Shown here one piece after another: positions 55,042-64,000 of a DNA stretch of 64,000 nucleotides (position 1 is the first letter of the stretch; every line of letters begins with the position of its first letter). A program made the translations under genes and the position numbers. The stretch is taken from contig NZ_CP014674.1 of the NCBI RefSeq assembly GCF_001787335.1, positions 186,001 through 250,000 of the forward strand. Reading direction: 5' to 3'. The DNA is from Kozakia baliensis (lineage in GTDB: Bacteria; Pseudomonadota; Alphaproteobacteria; Acetobacterales; Acetobacteraceae). The notes beneath the pieces are model-generated. The model did no database searches and was not told the origin of the DNA. It saw nothing but the letters and a program-made list of their open reading frames with translations.

Positions 55042-56451
55042 TTAGGACTTCGTTTCTTCGCGCGCCAGGAGTGTTTCGGTGGCGGGCGCGGTGGGGGTGG
55101 TTTTCGTAAAGGGCGGTGGGCTTGCTTTTTGGGTCGCCTCCATAAAGCGATCCGCGAGCGCGCCATAAAGCGCGTGCGAGCAGATCATGCGCGAGACGCC
55201 GAAAGCCAGGAAGGAAGTCGCCATCAGCGCGAGAGTCACCTGCTGGTTGTCGCACATTTCCATGACGATCACCGTCGCCGTCAGGGGCGCCTGCACGACG
55301 GCGGAGAAATACGCCACCATTCCCAATAGCACGACCGCGCCGGGCGTGGTGTGCGGCAGATATTGCTCGATCCAACCGCCGATTCCCGCGCCGATTGACA
55401 ATGATGGCGCGAACAGACCCCCCGGTATGCCGGAGCAATAGGAGATGATCGTCGCTAGGAATTTCAGGATGAAGAACGAGGCGGGATAATGCTCGCTGCC
55501 GTCGATGATGGCCCGGGCCTGTGCATATCCCGTACCATAGCTTGCGCCGTGCGAGATCAGGCCGAGGATGGCGAGGGCCAAGCCGCAGCAAGCGGCGAAG
55601 GCGACGGGCCGCTGCGCGATGAAGCGGCCTACCGCACCGGGAATACCCTTGGAAGCGCGGATGAGGATGGCGGAGAACGAACCGCCCGTAACCCCGCCGA
55701 CGATGCCACAGGTCAGCACGGCGATCCATGCGGTGCCGATCGGCACGTCCACATCGGTATGCCCGAAATAGGTGTAGTTGCCGACGAGCGCGATGGCCGT
55801 CACACCGGAAAGCACTACGCCGGTCAGCATGGTGCCCGATGTGCGCTGCTCGAAGGAATGAGACAATTCCTCGATAGCAAACACCACACCGGCTAGCGGC
55901 GTGTTGAAAGCGGCGGAAACGCCTGCCGCGCCGCCCGCCAGGATCGCGCCACGCCGCGCGGTGACGTTGGAGGTGCCGAGCAAACGGGAAAAGGCGTGCA
56001 TGACCGAAGCGCCGACCTGCACCGTCGGACCTTCACGCCCGATGGACGCGCCGACGAGCAGCCCGAACGTTGTGAGGACAATCTTGGCGAAGGCGATCTT
56101 GGTGGAGAGCACCCGGTCGATCAGGCGGAAATCGGCGATATGAAGGGTTGCGATCGTTTGAGGGATGCCACTTCCCTGCGCGCCTTTGAAGAAGCGACGC
56201 GTGAGCCATGTGGAAAGGGCGAGTCCTGCCGGAATGATCACCAGCATGACGTAAGGATTCCAGTGCACAAGCCGTCCGCGAGCGCGCGCCGCCCAATCCG
56301 CCGCTTCGGCGAAGCTGACGGCCACCACGCCGACCAGGATCGCGCCGAGCCAGTAGGTAAGCGTGCGTCGCCATTGCCCCGTGGTCACGCGCGCGGAGCG
56401 CCGAAGGTGCTGAATGCGGTTACTTTGACGCAAGGCGGTGCTGGCGCGCAT
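55042..56451 (-). CDS. clcA: ClC-family chloride/proton exchanger
   Basis: The 469-residue membrane protein has all three ClC signature regions: GSGIP (93-97), GREGP (138-142, gating Glu140) and [11 protein letters not shown] near 345. The proton glutamate expected 55 residues after Glu140 is present (Glu195 in FAIEEL), so it should act as a 2Cl-/H+ antiporter rather than a channel. In acid-producing bacteria this class helps acid resistance. It lies downstream of two cation transporters on the same strand. Confidence 0.93.
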   Translation of the reverse strand: MRASTALRQSNRIQHLRRSARVTTGQWRRTLTYWLGAILVGVVAVSFAEAADWAARARGRLVHWNPYVMLVIIPAGLALSTWLTRRFFKGAQGSGIPQTIATLHIADFRLIDRVLSTKIAFAKIVLTTFGLLVGASIGREGPTVQVGASVMHAFSRLLGTSNVTARRGAILAGGAAGVSAAFNTPLAGVVFAIEELSHSFEQRTSGTMLTGVVLSGVTAIALVGNYTYFGHTDVDVPIGTAWIAVLTCGIVGGVTGGSFSAILIRASKGIPGAVGRFIAQRPVAFAACCGLALAILGLISHGASYGTGYAQARAIIDGSEHYPASFFILKFLATIISYCSGIPGGLFAPSLSIGAGIGGWIEQYLPHTTPGAVVLLGMVAYFSAVVQAPLTATVIVMEMCDNQQVTLALMATSFLAFGVSRMICSHALYGALADRFMEATQKASPPPFTKTTPTAPATETLLAREETKS

Positions 56452-56479
56452 GGATTTTCGCCTGAAAATACAGAGAGAA

Positions 56480-56485
56480 ATTATA
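56480..56485 (-). promoter_or_regulatory. Possible -10 element of the ClC gene
   Basis: On the minus strand a perfect TATAAT lies 28 bases before the ATG at 56451. No good -35 was seen, and a five-pair hairpin (CGGCT/AGCCG) stands just upstream. Confidence 0.25.
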
Positions 56486-56605
56486 GCGGCTCAACAGCCG
56501 TTAAGTTCGGTCCTGCCAAAATTGCAGCCGCCCGGTCAAGAAAAGCTCTCTGAAAACGATGTAAGAAAGCAACAGGATGGCACTGCTGCCACAGCGCGGC
56601 ATTTC

Positions 56606-57502
56606 TCAACTGAGGACGGGAACGCCGTTCTGCTTCGCTTTTTCTTCAGGCTCGACATGAATATGAATTAATGCCGGGCCGATATGGCGGCGTAGCGCAT
56701 GTTCGACATGATCGCAGATGGCATGAGCGTCATCCACGGTCATTTTACCGGGAACAACCAGATGGAACTCGATGAAGCTGACGCTTCCCGCCGTGCGCAC
56801 GCGCAGATCGTGCGCTTCCAATGCGCCGGTGGCATGTTCGGAAATGACCGTACGGATCGTCTGTAAGGTTTCGGAATCCGGTGCTTCATCCATAAGCCCG
56901 GCAATGGAATGGCGTATCATCTGGAAGCCGACGCGCAACACATTGATCGCGACGAGGCCGGAGAGAATCGAGTCTAGCCGCGCATAGCCGGTGATCGGGA
57001 TTAACGACACGCCAATAACGAGTGCAACGGTCGTCCAGACATCGGAGATAACGTGCCGCCCGTTGGCCACCAATGCCGGGGAACGGCGGCTGCGCCCCTG
57101 ACGGACCAACACCAGCCCCCAGACCAGATTGATCACGCCGCCGAGCGCGTTGAACGCCACGCCTGCCCAGGGGGTGAGATCGGTCGGCGGTGCCCACCAG
57201 CTTTTCCATGCGACGAAAGCGATGCCGATGGCCGTCAACACGACCAGGACGGCTTCGGTTACGGCGGAAAGATATTCCGCTTTGTCGTGGCCGTAAGTGT
57301 GGTTTTCGTCCGCCGGTCGCCCGGCGATGGTCAAGGCCCAAAGCGCGCCGAGCGCGGCGGCGACGTTGATGATCGTCTCAAGCGCATCCGAGAGGAGCGC
57401 GCTGCTGCCGCTGAATTTCCAGGCGAGGTATTTCATGGCCAAAGCAAGAATGCTCACGCCCAGGGAGGTCCAACCGAGGCGCAGTTTTTCGTCTTGTTTC
57501 AT
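56606..57502 (-). CDS. Cation diffusion facilitator (FieF-type)
   Basis: The 298-residue protein has six membrane helices and a C-terminal metal-binding domain. Metal-site candidates are Asp39 and Glu42 in LLSDALETIIN (helix 2) and His150/Asp154 in GRHVISDVWTT (helix 5), with HDKAEY at 72-77. It should export a divalent metal such as iron, zinc or manganese in exchange for protons. Its ATG is four bases from the stop of the next upstream metal transporter gene, so both are coexpressed. Confidence 0.88.
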   Translation of the reverse strand: MKQDEKLRLGWTSLGVSILALAMKYLAWKFSGSSALLSDALETIINVAAALGALWALTIAGRPADENHTYGHDKAEYLSAVTEAVLVVLTAIGIAFVAWKSWWAPPTDLTPWAGVAFNALGGVINLVWGLVLVRQGRSRRSPALVANGRHVISDVWTTVALVIGVSLIPITGYARLDSILSGLVAINVLRVGFQMIRHSIAGLMDEAPDSETLQTIRTVISEHATGALEAHDLRVRTAGSVSFIEFHLVVPGKMTVDDAHAICDHVEHALRRHIGPALIHIHVEPEEKAKQNGVPVLS

Positions 57503-57505
57503 GAA

Positions 57506-58501
57506 TTACGCAGCGTGCCCGCAGACGAACGTGTCACGCGGGGTTTCGATTTGAATGGTCGCGTGGTCGATATGAAAGCGCTCGTGCAAGAGGGCCAGCG
57601 TTTGCTGCAACAGAACGTCCTCATCCACCGAACCTGCCTTGCGCACAAGATGAACCGTTAAGGCAGTTTCCGTTGTACTCATCGGCCAGACATGAAGGTG
57701 ATGTAGGTTCTCGACGTTATGGATGCCGCGCAACGCCTGCTCCACAGCGTCCAGATCGATGCCGGAAGGTACGCCGTCCAAGGCCAGATCCAGCGATGAA
57801 CGCAGGAGGGACCAGGTGCTGAGAATGATCAGGAACGAGACGACGAGGCTGACGATCGGATCGAGAATCGTCCATTGGGTCGCCATGATCAGAGCGCCGG
57901 CGATGACGACGGCGAAGGACATGCCCGCATCCGCCGCCATATGAACGAACGCGCCACGCATATTGAGATCGTCCTTGCTGCCTTTCATGAACAGCAGGGC
58001 CGTGATGCCGTTGACGATAATGCCGCCCAACGCCACGGCCATCACCGTCCAGCCGATGACGGGCGCGGGGTGGAACAAGCGTAAGATCGCCTCCCAGACG
58101 ATCCCGCCCGTAACGACCAACAGCAATACGGCGTTGCCCAGGGCTGAGAGAATGGTCGAGCGCTTCAACCCATAGGTGAAGCGGCGCGAGGGCGTGCGCT
58201 GCGCCAGATGTTGCGCCAGCCATGCCCCGCCCAGACCCAGGACATCCGATAAATTATGCCCGGCATCGGAAAGCAGGGAGAGCGAATGCGCCCATAGGCC
58301 CCAGACGACTTCCGCCACGATATAGACGAGGTTGAGCGTCACTCCGATGATGAAGGCCATGCCGAAATTCGCGGGCGTATGGACATGATGATGGTGGAAG
58401 CCATGCTCATGCCCATGATGGTCATGACCGTGGTGGTCGTGCGCATGTTCGCCATGATGGTGGTGGTCATGATCATCATGGGCGCAGTGATGTTCGGCCA
58501 T
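57506..58501 (-). CDS. Cation diffusion facilitator with histidine-rich N-terminus (CzcD/ZitB type)
   Basis: The 331-residue protein has an N-terminal segment of about 40 residues in which about half are histidine, then six helices. The HSLSLLSDAGHNLSDVLG stretch carries the zinc-site residues of helix 2, and HMAADAGMSF the matching helix-5 set. It resembles CzcD/ZitB zinc, cobalt or cadmium exporters. ATG 58501 is preferred; a longer frame reaches 58597. It heads a tandem of two CDF genes followed by the ClC exchanger. Confidence 0.9.
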   Translation of the reverse strand: MAEHHCAHDDHDHHHHGEHAHDHHGHDHHGHEHGFHHHHVHTPANFGMAFIIGVTLNLVYIVAEVVWGLWAHSLSLLSDAGHNLSDVLGLGGAWLAQHLAQRTPSRRFTYGLKRSTILSALGNAVLLLVVTGGIVWEAILRLFHPAPVIGWTVMAVALGGIIVNGITALLFMKGSKDDLNMRGAFVHMAADAGMSFAVVIAGALIMATQWTILDPIVSLVVSFLIILSTWSLLRSSLDLALDGVPSGIDLDAVEQALRGIHNVENLHHLHVWPMSTTETALTVHLVRKAGSVDEDVLLQQTLALLHERFHIDHATIQIETPRDTFVCGHAA

Positions 58502-58693
58502 GGCTGAGCTTTCAACAAAGACAGGAATCGTCGGGTGATATAGGTCATGGCGGAACGCGGGTCCAACCATTTGGGGAGGCTGCCGCTCGCGCTTCATACG
58601 GCAACGTCGATCGGCGCGCCATGTCGTTTCGTTTCAAGTATAAAGCATTGAGTGAAGAAGAAGCTTCCTACGATTTTGACAAAAGGATCATGA

Positions 58694-60385
58694 ATGTTTC
58701 CCAGTTATCTTAAAGTGGTTCTGCCCGGCGTCGCGGCGGCGGTTCTCGTCGCGGGCCATGCTTTCGCCCAAGCCAATCCTGCTTCGGCCTATGCCCCGAT
58801 CGACCCAGCGCGCATGTCGTCCGTTATTCGCACTTTGGCGTCCGATCCTTTCGAAGGGCGTGCGCCTGGCACGCCGGGGGAAGCCAAAACGATCGACTAC
58901 ATCATCGATCAGTATAAGCAGATCGGCCTCGAACCCGGCGGGGAAAATGGGGGCTGGACGCAGCGCGTTCCGCTGATCCATACCAGAATCGATTCTACCG
59001 CGAGCGTTCAGGCCCATATCGGCCAGGACCGTCTCCCCTTCACGCAGTTGAAGGAAATCTATCTCAACACCCTTATGCCGACGGACCGTATCTCCATAAC
59101 CGATGCGCCTTTGGTGTTCGTCGGCTATGGCGTTTCAGCGCCCGACCGCCAATGGGACGATTACAAGGGCGTCGATCTCAAGGGGAAGGTTGTGGTTTTC
59201 CTCATCAACGATCCGGACTTCGACGCCAAGCCGGGAGACAGCGTGGCTGGGCGTTTCGGCGGCAAAAAAATGACCTATTACGGCCGCTGGACCTACAAAT
59301 ACGAGGAAGCTGCCCGCCGTGGTGCCGTGGCGGCGTTGATCGTTCACGATACGCCGGGCGCTTCTTATGGTTGGAGCACGGTGGTCGCTCCCGGTGGGGA
59401 AGCGTTCGACATCGTGCGCGATGGCGCGGACAAGCCTGTGCCGCTGCAAGGCTGGATCGAAGGCAATGCCGCGCGTGTTCTGTTCGCCAAGGCTGGTCTC
59501 AGTCTCGCTCATCTGCGCGAACAGGCGCGCCGTCCCGATTTTCATCCGGTCGAACTGCCGAATGCGCGCCTTAGCGCCTCGGTTCCCGTAACGGTCGAGC
59601 ATCTGGAAAGCCGCAATGTGATCGCCAAACTCACCGGTGCGAAATATCCCGATCAGACCGTCATGTATGGCGCGCATTGGGATGCTTTCGGCGAGAGAAC
59701 CGATGCGCAAGGCAAGGAAGTGATCCGTCGTGGTGCGATCGATGATGGCTCCGGCATTGCCGCCGTCATGGAAATCGCGCGCGCTTTCAAAGCTGGGCCG
59801 AAGCCGGACCGCACGGTAATGTTCGCGTCCTGGACGGCGGAGGAACGGGGCTTGCTGGGTTCCACGTGGTATGCCGCGCACCCCATGGTGCCGCTTGCCA
59901 AAACGGCGGCCAATTTCACCATCGATGTGCTGCAAATGGCGGGACCGTCCCATAACGCTTTCATCATCGGAGCCGGGCAGGATAGCTTGCAGGACGATTT
60001 TGCGGGCGCTGTCAAAACGCAGGGGCGTACGGCAGTATCCGAAGCCATGCCGGAACGCGGCGCTTTTTACCGCGCCGATCATCTGCCGTTCGCGCGGGCT
60101 GGCGTGCCGGTGCTTCCCATTATGGATATGGCCGGTTTTCCCGATCTCCTGAAAGGCGGCGTGTCGGCGGGGCGTCAGTGGCTACAGAATTACATGGCCT
60201 GCTATCATCAGGCTTGCGATGCCTGGAGTGCGCAATGGGATGTCCGGGGCGCCGCCGAGGATACGGCGGCGCTTTATCGGATCGGCCACACGCTCGCATT
60301 TTCGCAAACCTGGCCACAATGGAAGCCAGGTTCGGAGTTCCGTGCCGTGCGTGAGCGCACGGATGCCGAGCGAAGCGAACGCTAA
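58694..60385 (+). CDS. Secreted M28-family metallopeptidase
   Basis: The 563-residue protein has a signal peptide (cut near FAQA, residue 26), a PA-like insert and an M28 catalytic domain. Metal ligands expected for the family are visible: His in MYGAHWDAFGE, bridging Asp in RRGAIDDGSGI, Glu pair in SWTAEERGLLG, Asp in FTIDVLQM and His in FYRADHLPFA. It should release amino acids from peptides in the periplasm or outside. AAGGA lies upstream of the ATG. Confidence 0.92.
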   Translation: MFPSYLKVVLPGVAAAVLVAGHAFAQANPASAYAPIDPARMSSVIRTLASDPFEGRAPGTPGEAKTIDYIIDQYKQIGLEPGGENGGWTQRVPLIHTRIDSTASVQAHIGQDRLPFTQLKEIYLNTLMPTDRISITDAPLVFVGYGVSAPDRQWDDYKGVDLKGKVVVFLINDPDFDAKPGDSVAGRFGGKKMTYYGRWTYKYEEAARRGAVAALIVHDTPGASYGWSTVVAPGGEAFDIVRDGADKPVPLQGWIEGNAARVLFAKAGLSLAHLREQARRPDFHPVELPNARLSASVPVTVEHLESRNVIAKLTGAKYPDQTVMYGAHWDAFGERTDAQGKEVIRRGAIDDGSGIAAVMEIARAFKAGPKPDRTVMFASWTAEERGLLGSTWYAAHPMVPLAKTAANFTIDVLQMAGPSHNAFIIGAGQDSLQDDFAGAVKTQGRTAVSEAMPERGAFYRADHLPFARAGVPVLPIMDMAGFPDLLKGGVSAGRQWLQNYMACYHQACDAWSAQWDVRGAAEDTAALYRIGHTLAFSQTWPQWKPGSEFRAVRERTDAERSER

Positions 60386-60392
60386 GCGCTTG

Positions 60393-60420
60393 AAAGCGGC
60401 AGTTTTACGCTGCCGCTTTT
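60393..60420 (+). terminator. Rho-independent terminator after the M28 gene
   Basis: A perfect ten-pair stem (AAAGCGGCAG with CTGCCGCTTT) and a seven-base loop, ending in a short T run. Confidence 0.7.
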
Positions 60421-60460
60421 GTGACGGCGACAAAACGCAACGAAGGTGGCTTTAACGAGT

Positions 60461-60475
60461 TGCAATTAATTCTCA
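60461..60475 (+). promoter_or_regulatory. Candidate Fur box of the siderophore receptor gene
   Basis: TGCAATTAATTCTCA matches the 7-1-7 Fur consensus at 11 of 14 positions and lies 54 bases before the receptor ATG, where iron control is usual for such genes. Confidence 0.5.
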
Positions 60476-60529
60476 ATACGTTTAGATACGCTTTGTAATC
60501 TGTTATGTTTCGTTACGGGCGGTCATTGA

Positions 60530-62890
60530 ATGAGTCGTTTTATTTGCCGTTACCTTGCGCCTTTCCCCGTTGTGACGGGATTGGTTTTTGGGGCCACCTA
60601 TGGCTATGCCGCCGATAAGGCGGCGGTGGATGGGAAAGACAAGAAACACCCCAAACACAACGATTATAAAAAACCGGACCATGCGCTTCCCGCTGCGGAA
60701 GGGGGAATGGAGAACTTGCGGGTCGTCGGTAACGGCTTCAACACATTGCATGAGCCGATCGGGCTTTCACGCATGCCGCAGGATGTTTTGCACACGCCGC
60801 AGCAAATCAACGTCGTTCCGCAGATTCTGATGAAGCAGCAGAACGTCAAATCGCTCGACGAAGCGTTGCGCAATGTTCCGGGCGTGACTTCCTCGATCGG
60901 CGAAGGCGCCGGTGGTATGAATGGCGACCAGTTCCTGATCCGGGGTTTCCAGGCGCAGAACGATATTTATCAGGACGGTCTGCGCGATTTCGGCGTCTAT
61001 AGCCGCGATGCGTTCGATCTCGAGACGATTTCGGTCATCAAGGGGCCGTCATCGGAAGTTTTCGGTAACGGCACCACGGGCGGCGCCATCAACATGAAAA
61101 CCAAAACGCCCGGCCTCACCAGCCGCTACGCGGCGGATTTCAGCGGTGGATCGGGTTCCTATTATCGCGGCACGCTGGATGTTAATCAACGTTTGGGCGA
61201 GAGCACGGCGTTCCGCGTGACCGGCATGGGGAACGAGAATAATATCGTCGGGCGCGATTCCATTTATTCCCATCGTTGGGGCATCGCGCCGTCCATCGCT
61301 TTTGGCGTCGGGCAACGCGCGACCCTTATCCTACAGTATATGCACCAGCAGGAAAATTCGGTGCCCGATTTCGGCGTGCCGGTTGTTACGCCGCCGGGGG
61401 CGAAAACCGGTGGTCCCATCACCGAATACGGTATCCGCCGGACCAATTTCTACGGTACCAACAACGATCAGAACGCGACCAACGATAATATGGAGACGGC
61501 GCGCTTCTCGTATAAATTGAACGACCACATTACTTTCTACGACGATCTGCGTGGCGGTGAATATTACCGCAATTTCGCGGCTTCCAAAGCGACCTGCGAC
61601 AAGACCTGCGTGAATAATTACTTCCTCGGCAATGCCGACAAGGCGCTCGTGGCGCGGTCGGGCCCGACAGGCGCGGGCGCGGGCACGGGGCCGGGCACCT
61701 ACATGGCGCCGCTCCCCTATCAGCAGACGAGCTGGTCCGTGCAGAATGTCGGCTCCATGGTGGCGGATTTCAAAACCGGGTTTCTGAAACATCAGGTCGT
61801 CGCGGGCTTCGATATCGAGCGCGTCAACGACGTTCGTTCGCAATCGACCTATCTTAAGGCCAAACCCTACGCGAACCTCGTCAATCCGAACCCGAATGTC
61901 GGGAATTTGAATCTCGTGCCGGGTGATCTCAACCCGGCTGGCCTCGTTGGCCTCGGAACGCTTGGCGCGAAGGACCATTCCAATGGCTACGGCTTCGATA
62001 CGGGCCTGTTTTTCTACGATCAGATTTGGTTTACCAACTGGCTGTCCGTCAAAGGTGGATTCCGCTGGGACCGTTGGCAGATCAGCTATAATCTGACCGG
62101 CGGTAACGTTGCCGCCAATCCGGACGTGCATTTCCACAACGTCACCGGCGCCTTCAACCCGAATGTCAGCCTCGTGCTGACGCCGGACGCCCATCAGACC
62201 TATTATTTCACCTGGGCGAACTCCACCACGCCGATGGGAATGTATGTCACGAACGGTTCCGTGCCGATCCGTCCCGGCACCAATTCTTTCGCCAGCCCGG
62301 AGCGTGCGAATTTGTATGAAGTCGGCGCGAAATACAGCGCTTTCCATGATCGCCTGGGCTTCACGGCGTCGTTGTTCCGCTTGGAGAAGAACAATGCCAC
62401 GAACGCCGATCCGGTGACGGGCGAAGTGCTCGGTTCCAGCGATACGCAACGCAACCAAGGTCTCGAACTTTCGGTCGGCGGCATGATCATGCGCGGCTGG
62501 AACGTCAGCGCGACTTATGCGCTTTACGATAGTGAAACGATGTCGTCGGACACGAAGGCCAATATCGGCAAGAACGTTCAGTATGTGCCGCATAATCAGG
62601 CCACGCTTTGGTCCGTTTATGAAGCGTTTCCGAATAAACCCTACAATCTCGCCTTCGGTGGCGGCATGACATGGCGTCAGGCAGTTTGGCTCGATGCGGC
62701 CAATACGGTGAAGGTTCCGGCCAATCTGGATTTCGACGCCGTGATTTCCCACCGCTTCAATAAACATTGGAAAATAGCCATGAACGGCTACAACCTCGCC
62801 AATCGCTTGAATTATCAGAGCCTGTTCTCCAATCGGGCGACGCCGACGGCGGGGCGGACGTTCCTTGGGCAGTTGAGCTATAGCTACTAA
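60530..62890 (+). CDS. TonB-dependent siderophore receptor
   Basis: The 786-residue outer-membrane receptor has a signal peptide, a plug with the siderophore-type stretches VLHTPQQINVVPQILMKQQN, LRNVPGVTSSIGEG and FLIRGFQAQNDIYQDGLRDF, then VIKGPSSEVFGNGTTGGAIN, and a barrel ending FLGQLSYSY with a C-terminal aromatic residue. The layout is that of FhuE/FoxA/BfrD-type ferric-siderophore receptors. No TonB box could be placed with certainty. It has its own Fur-like box and terminator and no biosynthesis genes nearby, so it may use foreign siderophores. Confidence 0.9.
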   Translation: MSRFICRYLAPFPVVTGLVFGATYGYAADKAAVDGKDKKHPKHNDYKKPDHALPAAEGGMENLRVVGNGFNTLHEPIGLSRMPQDVLHTPQQINVVPQILMKQQNVKSLDEALRNVPGVTSSIGEGAGGMNGDQFLIRGFQAQNDIYQDGLRDFGVYSRDAFDLETISVIKGPSSEVFGNGTTGGAINMKTKTPGLTSRYAADFSGGSGSYYRGTLDVNQRLGESTAFRVTGMGNENNIVGRDSIYSHRWGIAPSIAFGVGQRATLILQYMHQQENSVPDFGVPVVTPPGAKTGGPITEYGIRRTNFYGTNNDQNATNDNMETARFSYKLNDHITFYDDLRGGEYYRNFAASKATCDKTCVNNYFLGNADKALVARSGPTGAGAGTGPGTYMAPLPYQQTSWSVQNVGSMVADFKTGFLKHQVVAGFDIERVNDVRSQSTYLKAKPYANLVNPNPNVGNLNLVPGDLNPAGLVGLGTLGAKDHSNGYGFDTGLFFYDQIWFTNWLSVKGGFRWDRWQISYNLTGGNVAANPDVHFHNVTGAFNPNVSLVLTPDAHQTYYFTWANSTTPMGMYVTNGSVPIRPGTNSFASPERANLYEVGAKYSAFHDRLGFTASLFRLEKNNATNADPVTGEVLGSSDTQRNQGLELSVGGMIMRGWNVSATYALYDSETMSSDTKANIGKNVQYVPHNQATLWSVYEAFPNKPYNLAFGGGMTWRQAVWLDAANTVKVPANLDFDAVISHRFNKHWKIAMNGYNLANRLNYQSLFSNRATPTAGRTFLGQLSYSY

Positions 62891-62908
62891 TTCGAGGCGA
62901 ACGTTGCG

Positions 62909-62942
62909 AAGGCCTGAGCCGTAAATACGGCCAGGCCTTTTC
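62909..62942 (+). terminator. Rho-independent terminator after the siderophore receptor
   Basis: AAGGCCTG pairs with CAGGCCTT (eight pairs) and an inner GCCGT/ACGGC stem closes a four-base loop with one bulged A; a T run follows. Confidence 0.75.
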
Positions 62943-62988
62943 GCTATTTTCTTGACAAAATCCCCGCTGCCCCCGACTTCCACCCGTC

Positions 62989-64000
62989 ATGATCCGGATC
63001 ACTGAACTTAGGCTTCCCCTCGACCATTCCCCCGAGGCGTTGCGCCAGGCCATTGTGGCGCGTCTTGACGTTGCCGAGGCGGATTTGCGCGATTTTCATA
63101 TTGCCCGACGTGGATATGATGCGCGCAAACGCGGTCAGATCGTGCTCGTTTATCATGTCGATTGCGAAGTCGAGAACGAAGCGGCGGTCCTAGCCGCTCA
63201 CGCGAACGACCAGCATGTCCGCCAGACGCCGGATATTGCATATCGTCTGCCGTCCGTTCCGGCGGATGCACCGCGCCCTGTGGTAATCGGCGCAGGTCCA
63301 TGCGGTTTGATGGCGGCGCTGCTGATGGCGCAGATGGGTCTGCGCCCCATCGTGCTGGAGCGCGGAAAAATCGTCCGCGAGCGCACGGTGGATACGTTCG
63401 CCCTTTGGCGGCGCTCGGAACTGACGCCGGAGAGCAATGTGCAGTTCGGCGAAGGCGGGGCAGGGACGTTTTCGGATGGCAAACTTTATAGCGGCGTCAG
63501 CGACCCGCGCCATCTCGGGCGCAAGGTGCTGGAGGAGTTCGTCAAGGCCGGTGCGCCGGAGGAAATTCTCTACGTTTCCAAGCCGCATATCGGCACGTTC
63601 CGCCTTGTCTCGATGGTGGAACATATGCGCGCCGAAATCGAGCGTTTGGGCGGGGAATATCATTTCGGCACGCGTGTCGAAGGGCTGATCGCGGATGGCT
63701 CCCCGCGGCGTATTCGGGGTTTGCGTCTTTCTGACGGGCGCGAACTCGCCGCCTCGCATGTCGTGCTCGCCGTCGGGCATAGCGCGCGCGATACGTTCGA
63801 AATGCTGCGCAAGGCCGATGTGCCGATGCAGGCCAAGCCTTTTTCCATCGGGGTGCGCATCGAACACCCGCAATCCGTGATCGATACCGCCCGTTTCGGT
63901 GAGCAAGCCAATCATCCGCTCCTGGGCGCGGCGGATTACAAACTCGTTCACCATGCCAAAAACGGGCGTGGCGTTTATTCCTTCTGCATGTGTCCCGGCG
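62989..64000 (+). CDS. FAD-dependent dehydrogenase, COG2509-like (5' part, runs off the window)
   Basis: The frame from ATG 62989 is open to the end of the window (337 codons) and starts MIRITELRLPLDHSPEALRQ. A Rossmann motif, IGAGPCGLMAALL, lies at residues 100-112 after an N-terminal cap. Next comes ALWRRSELTPESNVQFGEGG, then a segment KLYSGVSDPRHLGRKVLEEF and VVLAVGHSARDTFEML. This is the layout of uncharacterised NAD(P)/FAD-dependent dehydrogenases of the COG2509 group. The role is not established. Confidence 0.85.
   Translation, partial: MIRITELRLPLDHSPEALRQAIVARLDVAEADLRDFHIARRGYDARKRGQIVLVYHVDCEVENEAAVLAAHANDQHVRQTPDIAYRLPSVPADAPRPVVIGAGPCGLMAALLMAQMGLRPIVLERGKIVRERTVDTFALWRRSELTPESNVQFGEGGAGTFSDGKLYSGVSDPRHLGRKVLEEFVKAGAPEEILYVSKPHIGTFRLVSMVEHMRAEIERLGGEYHFGTRVEGLIADGSPRRIRGLRLSDGRELAASHVVLAVGHSARDTFEMLRKADVPMQAKPFSIGVRIEHPQSVIDTARFGEQANHPLLGAADYKLVHHAKNGRGVYSFCMCPG

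Noticed and set aside
61331-62983. A 550-codon open frame on the minus strand opposite the siderophore receptor gene
   Set aside because: It mirrors the receptor gene, is rich in Arg/His/Ile without a family pattern, and arises from codon bias in a GC-rich gene. The receptor frame has clear motifs.
1-64000. Mobile elements, CRISPR arrays, tRNA or rRNA genes
   Set aside because: No transposase, integrase, regular spaced repeats or RNA gene signatures were recognised in the window.

Overview
The window comes from a high-GC Gram-negative chromosome. Gene content points to an acetic acid bacterium (Acetobacteraceae, Alphaproteobacteria): a zwf plus GH15 glucoamylase pair, EmrAB/NodT-type tripartite efflux, several TonB-dependent receptors and a strong bias to Leu/Ala/Arg-rich proteins. 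The family is an inference and the genus is not resolved. No rRNA, tRNA, CRISPR array, prophage or insertion sequence was recognised.

Layout. (1) 1-101: tail of a molybdate-binding TOBE protein. (2) 114-5446, minus strand: a five-gene hydrogenase-4/complex-I-like membrane cluster (order hyfB-C-E-F-G) whose hydrogenase-like subunit has lost its nickel-ligand cysteines, whose membrane subunits are almost free of lysine, and which has no small Fe-S subunit beside it. (3) 5570-9249, minus: pepA, holC, a membrane protein and an aldo/keto reductase. (4) 9462-14718: a TauE exporter, then a tightly packed molybdenum cofactor block (moeA-moaA-moaC-moaD-moaE, minus) and a divergent xdhC. (5) 14897-19229: tripartite efflux operon. 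(6) 19343-22725: zwf and a GH15 glycosidase. (7) 22945-37450: complete nuoA-N operon (13 genes, nuoC and nuoD fused, NuoG with an extra Fe-S motif) as in E. coli, preceded by a near-consensus Fur box and followed by a hairpin terminator. (8) 37560-39365: a secreted small protein, a lone Wza-type lipoprotein, a two-hairpin element and cobE. (9) 39503-49198: a pentose island: ribose-type ABC transporter, a second sugar-binding protein, deoC, deoR, and deoX-deoP-deoK-like genes, which together read as uptake and breakdown of 2-deoxyribose, with ribose also possible. (10) 49502-54023: a TonB-dependent receptor and a second GH15 gene whose C-terminus is cut off by a one-base frameshift. (11) 54018-58501, minus: luciferase-like monooxygenase, ClC chloride/proton exchanger, two cation diffusion facilitators. 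(12) 58694-64000: secreted M28 peptidase, a siderophore receptor with a Fur box, and a truncated FAD dehydrogenase.

How the parts work together. The Nuo complex is a conventional NADH-driven proton pump; the Hyf-like cluster resembles it in architecture but appears to lack redox and antiporter residues, so its job is unknown. The moa/moe/xdhC block would make and insert molybdopterin for periplasmic and cytoplasmic dehydrogenases. In the deo island, a permease or ABC system would bring in the sugar, the kinase would phosphorylate it, DeoC would cleave deoxyribose-5-phosphate to glyceraldehyde-3-phosphate and acetaldehyde, and DeoR would control the set. The acetaldehyde step would suit a bacterium with strong aldehyde oxidation.
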